Shown: positions 43,834-53,138, counted from the stretch's first letter. The stretch: DNA of 64,000 nt from Methanomassiliicoccaceae archaeon UBA328 (GCA_002506905.1 DAYM01000006.1:20345-84344); one strand, 5' to 3'. Notes: generated by a model not told the origin, from the sequence alone. Numbers and translations are program-made.

Positions 43834-45765
43834 ATGTTCGAAATAGTAAAGAGGGACGGATTGGCAAGGCTAGGTAAATTCGAGACCAAACACGGAGTAC
43901 TGGAGACACCGGCGCTTTTACCGGTTGTAAATCCAAAGATCAATACGGTCACTTCCAGGGAGCTGTACGATGAGTTCGGCTTCCGCGCGATGATCACGAA
44001 TTCCTACATCATCAAGAACACTCCGGACCTCAAGGAGAAGGCCCAGGCACTCGGACTGCACGAGATGCTCGACTTCCCCGGGATCATCATGACCGATTCG
44101 GGAACCTTCCAGAGCCATATGTACGGAGAGGTTGAGGTCACCAATGATGAGATGGTCGAATTCCAAAAGAGCATCGGAACCGACATCGGAACGGTTTTGG
44201 ACATCTTCACCGAACCCTACTGGACCAAAGAACAGACCGCGGAATCCATCGAGGTCACACTTGAAAGGACGCAGTACGCCTGCGACATCAAGGGCGACAT
44301 GATGATCAACGGTGTCGGACAGGGTTCGATCTACAAAGACCTCAGAGAGAGCTGTGCCAGAAGGATGGCGGACATGGACATCGACGTTCATCCCATCGGC
44401 GGCGTTGTCCCTCTCATGGAACAGTACAGATACTCGGACCTTGTGGACGTCGTCATATCATCCAAGAAAGGATTGAACCCCAACCGTCCGGTCCACCTTT
44501 TCGGAGCGGGACATCCTATGATCCTCGCACTTGCCACCCTCATGGGATGCGATCTCTTCGATTCCGCCTCATATGCGAAATTCGCAAGGGACGACAGGCT
44601 CATGTTCATCGACGGGACCTTCCGTCTTTCGGAAATGCAGTCCCTCGACTGCGACTGCCCCGCATGCCGCGGACACACGGTACAGACCCTCAGGAAACTC
44701 CCTCCCAAGGAGAGGACAAAGGTCATCGCAAAGCACAACCTTTACCAGATAACCCATGAGCTGGCACTTGTGAAAAGGTACCTCAGCGAAGGACGTCTCT
44801 GGGAACTTGCGGAAATGAGATGCAGGGCACATCCCGCACTTCTCGACGCACTCAGAAGACTCGAGGAATACCAGGACTTCCTGGAAAAGACCGAACCGAT
44901 CAGCAGGACCGGAGCAATGTTCTACACCGGTGCCGAAACCAGAGGACGTCCGGTCTTCAAGAGATACATCGACAGGGTCAATTCGAGATATGTCCCCCCT
45001 ACGGACAAGGCCGTCCTTTTCGTAGATGAGGGCTCCAAACCTTACAGCAGGGCCTACGCCGCAGATTTCGACAGGGCAAGGAAGGCAGGATACACGCCTA
45101 TCGTCCTCTCGCCCTTCGGACCCGTGCCCGCAGACCTTGATGAGATGTACCCTCTGGCACAGTCGCTTTTCCCTTACATAATGGATATCGATACGGAGAT
45201 AGAATCCAGTTCCACCACAAGGGAATTCCTCGACAGGAAGTTCAAGACCACCATCAAATATTCCGAGATCCCCGATGACGGAGACCAGGAATACGATGCC
45301 GACATGCTCAGAGCAATGGCGGTATCCAGATACCAGTTCGGAGAGGAGGCCACACAGGCACTCTTCCGCGGAAACGTCGAGCTTATCAAGAGCAGGAAGA
45401 CGGGAAAGATCAGGAATGTCATCTCCGACGGAGAACATGTTCTTTCCATGCGTGCCCCCGACGGCATGTACTCCCTCAGGGTAGAAGGCGCCAAACGTAT
45501 CACAGAATCTGTTCCGGCACCTCATATGAGAGTGGTCCTGATGGATGATGCCGTACCGTTCGTCTCCAAAGGAAGGAATGCATTCTGCCAGTTCATCACA
45601 TCATGTGACGAGGAACTCGTTCCCATGGACGAGGCCATTCTTGTGGACAAGGACGATAACGTCATAGCCACGGGACGTCTCAATGTGATAGCCAATGAGA
45701 TAGCATCACTCAAAAAGGGAATCGCCGTCAAGGTCCGCAGCGGATCCGGAGACGACGAGGCCTGA
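43834..45765 (+). CDS. tgtA: archaeal tRNA-guanine transglycosylase (archaeosine pathway)
   Basis: A 643-residue protein. The catalytic barrel has FPGIIMTDSGTFQSHMYG, the Asp nucleophile region IGGVVPLMEQYRYSDLVDVV, and a zinc site in CDCPACRGH. Further C-terminal domains follow, ending in a PUA RNA-binding domain (PFVSKGRNAFCQFI, ILVDKDDNVIATGRLNVIAN). It inserts preQ0 at G15 of tRNA, the first step to archaeosine. Leaderless promoter. Its last 60 bases overlap the end of the Pcc1 gene on the other strand. Confidence 0.93.
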   Translation: MFEIVKRDGLARLGKFETKHGVLETPALLPVVNPKINTVTSRELYDEFGFRAMITNSYIIKNTPDLKEKAQALGLHEMLDFPGIIMTDSGTFQSHMYGEVEVTNDEMVEFQKSIGTDIGTVLDIFTEPYWTKEQTAESIEVTLERTQYACDIKGDMMINGVGQGSIYKDLRESCARRMADMDIDVHPIGGVVPLMEQYRYSDLVDVVISSKKGLNPNRPVHLFGAGHPMILALATLMGCDLFDSASYAKFARDDRLMFIDGTFRLSEMQSLDCDCPACRGHTVQTLRKLPPKERTKVIAKHNLYQITHELALVKRYLSEGRLWELAEMRCRAHPALLDALRRLEEYQDFLEKTEPISRTGAMFYTGAETRGRPVFKRYIDRVNSRYVPPTDKAVLFVDEGSKPYSRAYAADFDRARKAGYTPIVLSPFGPVPADLDEMYPLAQSLFPYIMDIDTEIESSSTTREFLDRKFKTTIKYSEIPDDGDQEYDADMLRAMAVSRYQFGEEATQALFRGNVELIKSRKTGKIRNVISDGEHVLSMRAPDGMYSLRVEGAKRITESVPAPHMRVVLMDDAVPFVSKGRNAFCQFITSCDEELVPMDEAILVDKDDNVIATGRLNVIANEIASLKKGIAVKVRSGSGDDEA

Positions 45766-45972
45766 GGATTCCTCAGCGGTCTTCACACAGGCAAGGAGGT
45801 CATCGGCCGTGTTCCTTAAGGAACCTGCCGATGCGGCCTCCATTTTTAAAATAATGAAGTTTTCCTGAAGCTCCGTCTTCACAAACTCGCCGTTGTCCGG
45901 CGAGATCGCCGTCAGGACGGCCTCAGCGGTCTTCCTGTCGGGATATTCAAGACGGAGCTCCAGTGTTATCAT
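45706..45972 (-). CDS. KEOPS complex subunit Pcc1
   Basis: An 88-residue small alpha/beta protein: LRLEYPDRKTAEAVLTAISP, DNGEFVKTELQENFIILKME, and the conserved SAGSLRNTADDLLACVKTAE. Pcc1 is the dimerisation subunit of KEOPS, which makes t6A37 in tRNA with Kae1, Bud32 and Cgi121. It overlaps the tgtA 3' end tail to tail, pairing two tRNA-modification genes. Confidence 0.88.
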   Translation of the reverse strand: MITLELRLEYPDRKTAEAVLTAISPDNGEFVKTELQENFIILKMEAASAGSLRNTADDLLACVKTAEESSGLVVSGSAADLDGDSLFE

Positions 45973-45976
45973 GAGC

Positions 45977-47095
45977 TCATCTCTTCTGATTCAGGACGTA
46001 CTCTGCGATAGCCTTTCCGACCTCGGCCGTCTTGAGCTTTCCGCCCAGATCGGGTGTGGTCTTTCCGGTATCGAGAACATGCCTGACGGCATCATGGAGC
46101 ATCTGACCCTCTTCGGGATATCCCTGGTTGGTCAGAAGCATCTGCGCTGCCAGTACGGCCGCGATGGGGTTTGCCTTTCCCTGTCCCGCGATATCCGGTG
46201 CGGATCCGTGGATAGGCTCGAACATGCTGACGCCGTGCGGGTTGATGTTACCGCTTCCGCCCATTCCGAGTCCTCCCTGGAGCTGCGCTCCCAGGTCTGT
46301 GAGGATGTCACCGAACAGGTTGGGCACCGCGATGGTACCGAATGTCTCGGGACGTACGATCATGGCCATTGCCATGGCATCGACGAACATGAACTCCAGC
46401 TTCATCCCGTACTCGTCGGCCTTCTGCTGGAATATCTCCCTCTGCATTCCGTAGACATGCGTGCACACATTTGCCTTGTCGACGAGAGTGACCTTGTCCT
46501 CTCCCCTTGCCTGGGCGTACTTGAATGCATAGTCTGCGAACCTGGTGATACCTTTCCTGGAAAGGAATCCGATCTCGAACGCGAAGTCGTCTTTGGGCTC
46601 TGCATCGACATTGAGGTCGATGTCGAGGGTGTAAAGCTCTCTCTTTACCTTCAGTTTGCAATCGCCGTTTGAAGGTCCGAACTCTCCGCCTGCTCCCATG
46701 TAGAAGTCCTCGGTATTCTCTCTGAGGAAATGCATATCGAAAGGCACCTCCCTCTTCAGAGGGACCAGGGGGAACCATGATGTGACGGGTCTGAGATTGA
46801 TGTACTGGTCGAATACGGCCCTCATCTTGAGAAGGACTCCCTGCTCCATGATACCGGGCTTTACCCTGGGGTCTCCGATAGCACCGAAGTAGATGGCATC
46901 CTTCTTCTTCAGGGACTCGATATCCTCGTCCGTGAGAAGCTCTCCGGTCTTGAGATATCTGTCCGCACCGATGTCGAAGAGCTCTCCGTCGTAATCGAAC
47001 GTAGATATCTCAGTGACAGCATCCAATACATCCATTCCTGCCGCGATGACCTCTTTACCGATACCGTCACCGGGCACGATCGCCAAATGTTTCAT
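45977..47095 (-). CDS. leuB: 3-isopropylmalate dehydrogenase family
   Basis: An isocitrate/isopropylmalate dehydrogenase-fold protein of 372 residues: IVPGDGIGKEVIAAGMDVL, RENTEDFYMGAG, KANVCTHVYGMQREIF-type substrate Lys region, NLFGDILTDLGAQLQGGLGM and EPIHGSAPDIAGQGKANPIA. It oxidises and decarboxylates 3-isopropylmalate (or 3-methylmalate for isoleucine). Last of the leuA-C-D-B operon; its ATG overlaps the leuD stop (ATGA). Confidence 0.9.
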   Translation of the reverse strand: MKHLAIVPGDGIGKEVIAAGMDVLDAVTEISTFDYDGELFDIGADRYLKTGELLTDEDIESLKKKDAIYFGAIGDPRVKPGIMEQGVLLKMRAVFDQYINLRPVTSWFPLVPLKREVPFDMHFLRENTEDFYMGAGGEFGPSNGDCKLKVKRELYTLDIDLNVDAEPKDDFAFEIGFLSRKGITRFADYAFKYAQARGEDKVTLVDKANVCTHVYGMQREIFQQKADEYGMKLEFMFVDAMAMAMIVRPETFGTIAVPNLFGDILTDLGAQLQGGLGMGGSGNINPHGVSMFEPIHGSAPDIAGQGKANPIAAVLAAQMLLTNQGYPEEGQMLHDAVRHVLDTGKTTPDLGGKLKTAEVGKAIAEYVLNQKR

Positions 47096-47577
47096 AATTT
47101 ACCCTCTTTGACCATGTTGACCAGACCGCCGCATTTCACCAGTTCTCCGATGAACGGCGGGTATTTCTGGAATGTGAATTCTTTTCCGGTGGTCTCGTTC
47201 CTGACCACGCCTTTCTCCGTGTCCACGGAGATCTTGTCTCCTTCGGACGCATCGACCTTGCACTCGACGAGCAGCAGACCGATGTTCATGGAGTTCCTGT
47301 AGAAGATACGGGCAAAGGACTCTGCGATGATGCATGAGAATCCTGCTTCGATCAGCGACAGGGGAGCGTGCTCTCTGGATGATCCGCAGCCGAAGTTCCT
47401 TCCGGCGACCAGTATGTCGCCTTTCTTGACCTGAGGTCCGAAACCGGGCCTGACCTTCTCGAATATGAAATCGTTCAGATGGTCCAGGTTGGTCGACACC
47501 AGACGCTCTGCGGGAATGATCTGGTCTGTATCGACGTTGTCGCCGAAACACCATGCCTTTCCTTCGACGGCCGCCAT
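47092..47577 (-). CDS. leuD: 3-isopropylmalate dehydratase small subunit
   Basis: A 161-residue swivel domain: GKAWCFGDNVDTDQIIPAER, GRNFGCGSSREHAPLSLIEA, and CIIAESFARIFYRNSMNIGL. The ATG at 47577 is chosen over 47583 because it overlaps the leuC stop by 4 bases, as in the other junctions of this operon. With LeuC it isomerises 2- to 3-isopropylmalate and, in archaea, often citramalate too. Confidence 0.92.
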   Translation of the reverse strand: MAAVEGKAWCFGDNVDTDQIIPAERLVSTNLDHLNDFIFEKVRPGFGPQVKKGDILVAGRNFGCGSSREHAPLSLIEAGFSCIIAESFARIFYRNSMNIGLLLVECKVDASEGDKISVDTEKGVVRNETTGKEFTFQKYPPFIGELVKCGGLVNMVKEGKL

Positions 47578-48836
47578 CAGCATCCCTCCAGCTGATCAGG
47601 TGTGACGATCTTTCCGGCGATTGCGGAAGCTGCCACTACCTGGGGACCTGCCAGATATACCTCTGAGGCCTTGTCTCCCATCCTTCCGATGAAGTTCCTG
47701 TTGGTGGAGGACACTGCCCTCTCGCCGGCTGCCAGGATACCCATGTATCCGCCCAGGCATGCTCCGCATGTAGGGCCGGAGATGAATGCTCCCGCGTCCA
47801 GGAATATCTGCATCAGGCCCTCGTCGAGCATCTGACGGCATACTTTCTGGGATGCGGGGACGACCAGGAATCTGACGTCGGGATGGACATGCCTTCCCTT
47901 GACGATCTTGGCCGCTGCGCGCATATCCTCGATACGTCCGTTGGTGCATGATCCCAGGTATGCCTGGTCGATCCTGACGTCCGTCTCCTTGACAGGGTGT
48001 CCGTTGCTGGGCAGGTGGGGGAATGCGACCATCGACTCGATCTTTGACAGGTCGTATTTCAGGACCCTGCAGTAATTCGCATCGGGGTCCGCATCGACGG
48101 CTTTGTAATCTCCTTTGACCGTATCTTTGATGTACTCTCTTGTCAGGTCGTCACAGGGGAATATCCCTGCTTTTCCGCCTGCCTCGATGGCCATGTTGGA
48201 AACGGTCAGTCTGTCGGAGACAGAGATGTTGGCGACACCGGGTCCGTGGAATTCGAATGCTTTGTAGTTGGCACCGTCCACTCCGATATCCGTGATGATC
48301 TTGATTATCAGGTCCTTTCCGCCGATGTTCTCCCTGAACTTGCCGGTGAGTTCGACCTTGATGGTCTCGGGGACCTTGAACCACAGGTGTCCGGTAGCGA
48401 ATGCTACGGCGGCCTCGGTGGATCCGATACCTGTGGAGAATGCGTTGATACCTCCGTACGTACAGGTGTGCGAATCCGCTCCGACGATCAGTCTTCCGGG
48501 AGCTGCGAATCCCTGCTCGACCATCAGCTGGTGGCAGACACCGCCCTTTCCGACCTCGTAGTAGTTCTTGATGTCGTGCTTCTTTGCGAACTGCCTCATC
48601 TCTTTGGCCTGTTCGGCGGAAGCGACATCCTTGTTGGGAACGTAGTGGTCAGGAATGAGGACCATGCGGTCCTTGAACATCTTGTCCGTTCCGATCTTGT
48701 CATACTCTCTGAATGCTATGGGTCCTGTTACATCGTTGACCATGACGTAATCCACGTCCGCGATGACGATCTGACCCGCTTTTGCGTCTGTCCCGGATTT
48801 CTCCGAGAAGATCTTCTCTGCAATTGTTTTTCCCAT
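47577..48836 (-). CDS. leuC: 3-isopropylmalate dehydratase large subunit
   Basis: An aconitase-fold, 4Fe-4S enzyme of 419 residues: KIFSEKSGTDAKAGQIVIAD, PGRLIVGADSHTCTYGGINA (first cluster Cys region), YLGSCTNGRIEDMRAAAKIV, and SGPTCGACLGGYMGILAAGE with the CxxC cluster ligands. The ATG at 48836 is preferred to an in-frame TTG at 48842. Second gene of the operon, 9 bases after leuA. Confidence 0.93.
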   Translation of the reverse strand: MGKTIAEKIFSEKSGTDAKAGQIVIADVDYVMVNDVTGPIAFREYDKIGTDKMFKDRMVLIPDHYVPNKDVASAEQAKEMRQFAKKHDIKNYYEVGKGGVCHQLMVEQGFAAPGRLIVGADSHTCTYGGINAFSTGIGSTEAAVAFATGHLWFKVPETIKVELTGKFRENIGGKDLIIKIITDIGVDGANYKAFEFHGPGVANISVSDRLTVSNMAIEAGGKAGIFPCDDLTREYIKDTVKGDYKAVDADPDANYCRVLKYDLSKIESMVAFPHLPSNGHPVKETDVRIDQAYLGSCTNGRIEDMRAAAKIVKGRHVHPDVRFLVVPASQKVCRQMLDEGLMQIFLDAGAFISGPTCGACLGGYMGILAAGERAVSSTNRNFIGRMGDKASEVYLAGPQVVAASAIAGKIVTPDQLEGC

Positions 48837-48845
48837 TTGCAACCC

Positions 48846-50426
48846 TTACCTTGCAAAATCCCTGTTTATGGCCATCATCGTGGCGTCCACTGACGTTTCC
48901 ACGATATCCAGGCCTACTGCCTTTCCGACGGACAGGTTGCCGTCGTTCTGGACGTTCTTGACCATTACGGTCACCTCGCATATCGAGTCGCTCTTACCCG
49001 TGATGGCGCTGAGCTTGTACTCTTCCAGCGAGATCTTCTCGTTAACGGCCTTTCTGATCGCATTTATCGCGGCATCTACGGGACCTACACCGATCGAGGC
49101 GATCGTTCTGTGGTCCTCACCGTCGATAGTGACCGTCACCGTGGCCGTGGATGTCGTATCCTTTCCGGTCAGGACGGTCAGCTGATCCAGAGTGACCCTG
49201 TTCTTGGTCACTCCCTTCTTGTACATTATATTGTCTACTATGGCCAGCAGTTCCGCGTCATCGATCTCTTTGCCGCCGATGGCGATGTTCTTGATCATCT
49301 CCATCAGTTCGGGCATGTGCTCCTGGGGGAACTTCACCTTCAGCGCGTCCAGTCTTCCCTGGACGGAGTGCGCTCCCGAGTGCTTTCCCAGAACGATATG
49401 CCTGTCGACACCGACCAGTTCCGGCAGGAACGGCTCGTATGTCGCGGTATTGTTCATGATACCGTGAACATGGATACCCGACTCGTGCGCGAAAGCATTC
49501 CTTCCGACGATCGGTTTGTTGTAGGCCATGTTAAATCCGGTGATCCTCTCCACGAGCTTCGACGTCTTTCCGATCTTGCTCAGATCCACGGTCTGAACCC
49601 CGTAGTTGGCGAACAGGTTCAGCGCCACCTCTTCCAGCGCCGCGTTTCCCGTCCTCTCGCCGATACCGTTCATGCAAACGTGTACTATCGTCGCTCCGGC
49701 CTCCACACCTGCGATGGAATTGGCAACTGCCAGTCCCATATCGTTGTGGCAATGCACTGCGATCGGGATCTTGATCTCCTTCTTCAGTGCACCGATCAGA
49801 TGGTCCATCGCCCTGGGGATGATTACTCCCACTGTGTCGGGAACATTGATGGCCACCGCACCGGCCTCTTCGACAGCTTTGTAAACTGATGTCATGAAGG
49901 CCAGATCAGACCTTGTGGCATCCTCGCATGAGAACTGGACCTTCAGTCCGTGTGCCTCTGCGTATTCGACGGCATCGACCGCTCTGGCTCTGACCTCATC
50001 GGGGGTCATCTTCAGCTTGTATTTCATGTGCAGGTCTGAAGTGGCTATGAAAGTGTGGATGTAATCCACACCGGTGTCGATGACCGCATCGATATCTGAA
50101 TGAACGGAACGGGCCAGACTGCACAGCTGTGTGTCCAGATTCTGGTCCCTGATCTTTCTGATGGTCTCTTTTTCGGTCTCACCGGAAGCCGCGAATCCGA
50201 CCTCCATGATGTCTACTCCGAGATCGTCGAGGGCGAGTGCGATACGAACTTTATCATCTTGGCTCAGAGCAATTCCCGGGGCCTGCTCACCATCCCTCAG
50301 CGTAGTATCGAAGATCTTTACATCTTTAATGGGACCCACACCGGAGAGCGCAAGCTGGTTATATGGGCTGATTGCGAGCATATCTTCCATTTTCCTAGCG
50401 CTTTCACTGGTTTGTTGCGTTTTCAT
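48846..50426 (-). CDS. leuA: 2-isopropylmalate or citramalate synthase (LeuA/CimA)
   Basis: A DRE-TIM metallolyase of 526 residues: KIFDTTLRDGEQAPGIALSQ (catalytic Arg-Asp), HCHNDMGLAVANSIAGVEAG (metal His pair), NGIGERTGNAALEEVALNLF, and a C-terminal allosteric LeuA dimer domain (about 395-515), which argues against the homocitrate synthase AksA. LeuA and CimA cannot be told apart with certainty; with one such operon it may feed Leu, Ile or both. The ATG at 50426 is chosen because the longer frame from 50531 begins upstream of the expected transcription start. Its RBS (GGTGG) is buried in a leader hairpin. Confidence 0.88.
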   Translation of the reverse strand: MKTQQTSESARKMEDMLAISPYNQLALSGVGPIKDVKIFDTTLRDGEQAPGIALSQDDKVRIALALDDLGVDIMEVGFAASGETEKETIRKIRDQNLDTQLCSLARSVHSDIDAVIDTGVDYIHTFIATSDLHMKYKLKMTPDEVRARAVDAVEYAEAHGLKVQFSCEDATRSDLAFMTSVYKAVEEAGAVAINVPDTVGVIIPRAMDHLIGALKKEIKIPIAVHCHNDMGLAVANSIAGVEAGATIVHVCMNGIGERTGNAALEEVALNLFANYGVQTVDLSKIGKTSKLVERITGFNMAYNKPIVGRNAFAHESGIHVHGIMNNTATYEPFLPELVGVDRHIVLGKHSGAHSVQGRLDALKVKFPQEHMPELMEMIKNIAIGGKEIDDAELLAIVDNIMYKKGVTKNRVTLDQLTVLTGKDTTSTATVTVTIDGEDHRTIASIGVGPVDAAINAIRKAVNEKISLEEYKLSAITGKSDSICEVTVMVKNVQNDGNLSVGKAVGLDIVETSVDATMMAINRDFAR

Positions 50427-50429
50427 AAA

Positions 50430-50486
50430 AACCACCAAACCGTCATAGCTACCACTGCTTACTGAAGAAGAATAAGTTCGGTGGTT
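50430..50486 (-). promoter_or_regulatory. leu leader hairpin sequestering the leuA ribosome-binding site
   Basis: On the minus strand AACCACCGAA (50486-50477) pairs with TTTGGTGGTT (50439-50430): ten pairs including one G-T. The 3' arm contains GGTGG, the only Shine-Dalgarno-like sequence before the leuA ATG (50426). The 5' arm is codons 6-8 of a 13-residue leader peptide, just upstream of its Leu-Ile-Leu-Leu codons. A ribosome held at those codons would cover the 5' arm and free the RBS. GTGGT further inside the loop is a competing partner for the 5' arm. Confidence 0.6.
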
Positions 50487-50500
50487 GCGCTGAAGATCAT
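50459..50500 (-). CDS. putative leu operon leader peptide (13 aa)
   Basis: ATG at 50500 encodes MIFSATTELILLQ and stops at TAA (50459-50461), 32 bases before the leuA ATG. A Shine-Dalgarno-like GAGAGGAT precedes it by 5 bases, and the TATA box at 50541-50550 predicts transcription start near 50518-50520, so this is the first ATG of the mRNA. Four of its last five residues are Leu or Ile (CTT ATT CTT CTT), the products of the downstream pathway. Its reading frame supplies the 5' arm of the hairpin that hides the leuA RBS. Existence and role are inferred. Confidence 0.55.
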   Translation of the reverse strand: MIFSATTELILLQ

Positions 50501-50540
50501 TTTTCAATCCTCTCTGACGGTAATTGTCCATGATTCACAC

Positions 50541-50550
50541 ATTATATAAA
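50541..50550 (-). promoter_or_regulatory. TATA box of the leu operon
   Basis: TTTATATAAT on the minus strand, about 45 bases before the leader-peptide ATG. Expected transcription start is around 50518-50520, giving a leader of about 95 bases before leuA. Confidence 0.6.
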
Positions 50551-50552
50551 TG

Positions 50553-53138
50553 TTAGGTGTTGTCCTTGACTACTCCATAGAATTTATATAATGCATCAGT
50601 CACAGTAATGGTACCAGATACCTTATCTCCGCTATTCGTAGCCCAGTAATCTATGTTGATTGAATTATCTGAAGGATTCCACAAACAATAATCGATTCCT
50701 ATCTGAGAATATTTAGTTTCTTTTAACAGATAAACCCCATTGTCTTGCACGTAGTATTCTATCTTAGATATACCAGAAACTGAACCGTCTGATATCGGAA
50801 AATAATCTCCAGAACTATTGACTAGACAACTAGGCGTATAGAATTTAGTATCATCTGTAATTATTACTGTATTGCCATCATCCCATATACTCAATTTAAT
50901 TGTGTAATTCGAATATATCTCAATCTGTTTTGGTGTATCATTGATGTTATGTGTCGTTAACAGCTCCTTATCGGCATACAATGAAACACTCAGATTTACC
51001 CCGAATGTGATCTTAAATAACTTGGGAGTCCAGATTGACTTTATCTGTAAATCACTACTTACAGATTGACCGTCGTAATCCCACCCTTTGAAATCGTATG
51101 TATCGAGCGAATAAGTAGGCTTTTCGATATTGAAAACAGACAATTGAGTTCCAGACAACAAAAACATCGTTAGGCCTGTTACAATTTCATCTTTTAACCC
51201 TTTGAACTCAACCTTATAGACCGAGGGCAATTCTGCATCCTGGGCAAAGAGATATTTCGTCCCTGATTTCGTTACTCCGGCCAGCGATTGGACCTTTTCT
51301 GAATAATCTTCCGGGAGCTTGTAACCTGTCACCGATGACAGCGTTATTGCTTTGGCTGACGATACGCAGAATGCATCTGTGCTTCCGTCGGCCTTTGTAT
51401 GATCTCCCGGCGTGATCTTCACAACTCCGGGAAACACCGTGTCCCCGGTCAGAGTATATGTGAAGGATCCTGCAGAACTATGGGCCGTAACGGGAATGTA
51501 CGAGTCGTAATCGCTCGGCATCGTATAGCCGTCTGCCGGAGCGATCGTTACTTTATCCTGACACGTGACCTTTGTGACCTTCAATCCATCCACCGTGGCA
51601 GTGATGTTATTACCGACGGACACATCATATTCTATCAGTCTGACCCCTTCGACCGTTACCTTCTGTTCACCCTGGACGTCCTTTACCTCGATCGTCCCTT
51701 CCTCGGTCGTCAGAAGGCTTCCGCTGATGTAGATCCCGAAATCGGGACCGCACTCGTGATCCTTCAGAAGTTTGAATGTCAGACTGTACGCCTCTCCGTG
51801 ATGGACGGCGTCCTCGGTCGATGTCAGTGTGTATCCCACCTGTTCTTCGGGGAGTACGACCTTGTACATCCTGACATCATAGATCCCGGAAACCTCCACA
51901 ACGAGGTTGGAATTGACATTGTCTATGAAGATACGCGATGTTCCGTCCTTCTTCACCACCACACCGTTGACCTTGATCACCAGATCGTCGTCGATATATC
52001 CCGCCTTCAGGCTGTATGTCAGAATGCATCTGCTTCCGGGCTCTATCACCATAGGATCGGCTGTGATCGTGTATCTCACCGGATCGTCCGGTTCGGGCAG
52101 ATATACCATGTATTTTCCTTCGATGTACGTTGCGACGACATCGCCCTTTCCGTTCACCGTATAGGATGAATCGGAATTGTATGAAACACCGGTGACGTCA
52201 AAATTGAATCCTGTCGGAAGTTCGGACAGTTCGAACGTGTCTCCTGCTGCGAAGAGACCGTATTTTCCGAAATATTCCGAAGTTGTGGTCACATCCGGAT
52301 AATCCACGGATGCCTCCGGGATCACGGTACCGTCTGTGCCTATGACCTTGAATTCGTAAAGCTCGACGACAGAATAGCTCAGACCCGATAATGAGAATTC
52401 GACAAGACCGTTGTTCTTCTTGTGATCCGTGACCTTACCTACGGTCTCGTCGATCACGTGCGTGAAACCGCTGCCGAGAACGCTCTCGGGCACCTTCATG
52501 ATAACGGCTCCGGTAAATCCGGACCCCATTATGCCGCCCACGAATGCAGGATCGCCGTTGTACAGGCCGACCGATCCCTCCCCGTCTGCGAAATTCTTTG
52601 TCAGGGAAAGCGTGTCGGCGGTCAGGATACCGTTGCACCCTGTTACCATCTTGCTGTCCAAAGCGATCTCCGTACCGTCCGGATAAATAATCGTCATGCC
52701 GGCCGGCATGTTCTTCATCGTGTTGCTGGATATTTTCAGAACATCGATGTTTTCTATGAATCTCATATCAATAATGACGTTTCCCACGGGAGTGTAGCCG
52801 AGATCGAAATTGACCTCGCCCTTTCCGTCATGGACCATTATTCCGTCGACAACGGCGGCATACAGGTTCTTCGTGCCTTTCACCGAAAGCGAATGCCCCG
52901 GATCGTATCTTTCACCGGTGTGCAGAGGATGGTCGGACCATCCGAAGAACGTTCGTGATCCCAGATCGGCCAGGTCCATTTCCTTCAGGATGAAATCACC
53001 GCTGCCGGATACTTCATCGATGACGGTCTCTCCGTCATAGTAAACGACCTTGGCCTCCGAATCGGTATTTAGGAACTGTACGGCTGCGAAAACTGAAGAT
53101 ACAGCTATGATCGCAGCAATGATGGCATAAACTGTCAT
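50553..53138 (-). CDS. large surface protein with beta-rich repeats (861 aa)
   Basis: It begins with a hydrophobic signal/anchor (MTVYAIIAAIIAVSSVFAAV) and is otherwise extracellular in character: many beta strands, Gly/Asp/Thr/Ser-rich. Segments such as FFGWSDHPLHTGERYDPGHS and TYSLDTYDFKGWDYDGQSVS match the Listeria-Bacteroides (InlB B-repeat-like) pattern of adhesins. Repeated SVTGYKLPEDY / DGYTMPSDYDSY units lie at about residues 520-620. There is no C-terminal anchor helix. The last 250 codons are clearly more AT-rich than the rest. It probably faces the host or other microbes. Confidence 0.75.
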   Translation of the reverse strand: MTVYAIIAAIIAVSSVFAAVQFLNTDSEAKVVYYDGETVIDEVSGSGDFILKEMDLADLGSRTFFGWSDHPLHTGERYDPGHSLSVKGTKNLYAAVVDGIMVHDGKGEVNFDLGYTPVGNVIIDMRFIENIDVLKISSNTMKNMPAGMTIIYPDGTEIALDSKMVTGCNGILTADTLSLTKNFADGEGSVGLYNGDPAFVGGIMGSGFTGAVIMKVPESVLGSGFTHVIDETVGKVTDHKKNNGLVEFSLSGLSYSVVELYEFKVIGTDGTVIPEASVDYPDVTTTSEYFGKYGLFAAGDTFELSELPTGFNFDVTGVSYNSDSSYTVNGKGDVVATYIEGKYMVYLPEPDDPVRYTITADPMVIEPGSRCILTYSLKAGYIDDDLVIKVNGVVVKKDGTSRIFIDNVNSNLVVEVSGIYDVRMYKVVLPEEQVGYTLTSTEDAVHHGEAYSLTFKLLKDHECGPDFGIYISGSLLTTEEGTIEVKDVQGEQKVTVEGVRLIEYDVSVGNNITATVDGLKVTKVTCQDKVTIAPADGYTMPSDYDSYIPVTAHSSAGSFTYTLTGDTVFPGVVKITPGDHTKADGSTDAFCVSSAKAITLSSVTGYKLPEDYSEKVQSLAGVTKSGTKYLFAQDAELPSVYKVEFKGLKDEIVTGLTMFLLSGTQLSVFNIEKPTYSLDTYDFKGWDYDGQSVSSDLQIKSIWTPKLFKITFGVNLSVSLYADKELLTTHNINDTPKQIEIYSNYTIKLSIWDDGNTVIITDDTKFYTPSCLVNSSGDYFPISDGSVSGISKIEYYVQDNGVYLLKETKYSQIGIDYCLWNPSDNSINIDYWATNSGDKVSGTITVTDALYKFYGVVKDNT

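Noticed and set aside
50426..50531. N-terminal extension of LeuA from ATG 50531
   Set aside because: That ATG is upstream of the transcription start predicted from the TATA box, the residues have no family similarity, and the region has leader/hairpin features.
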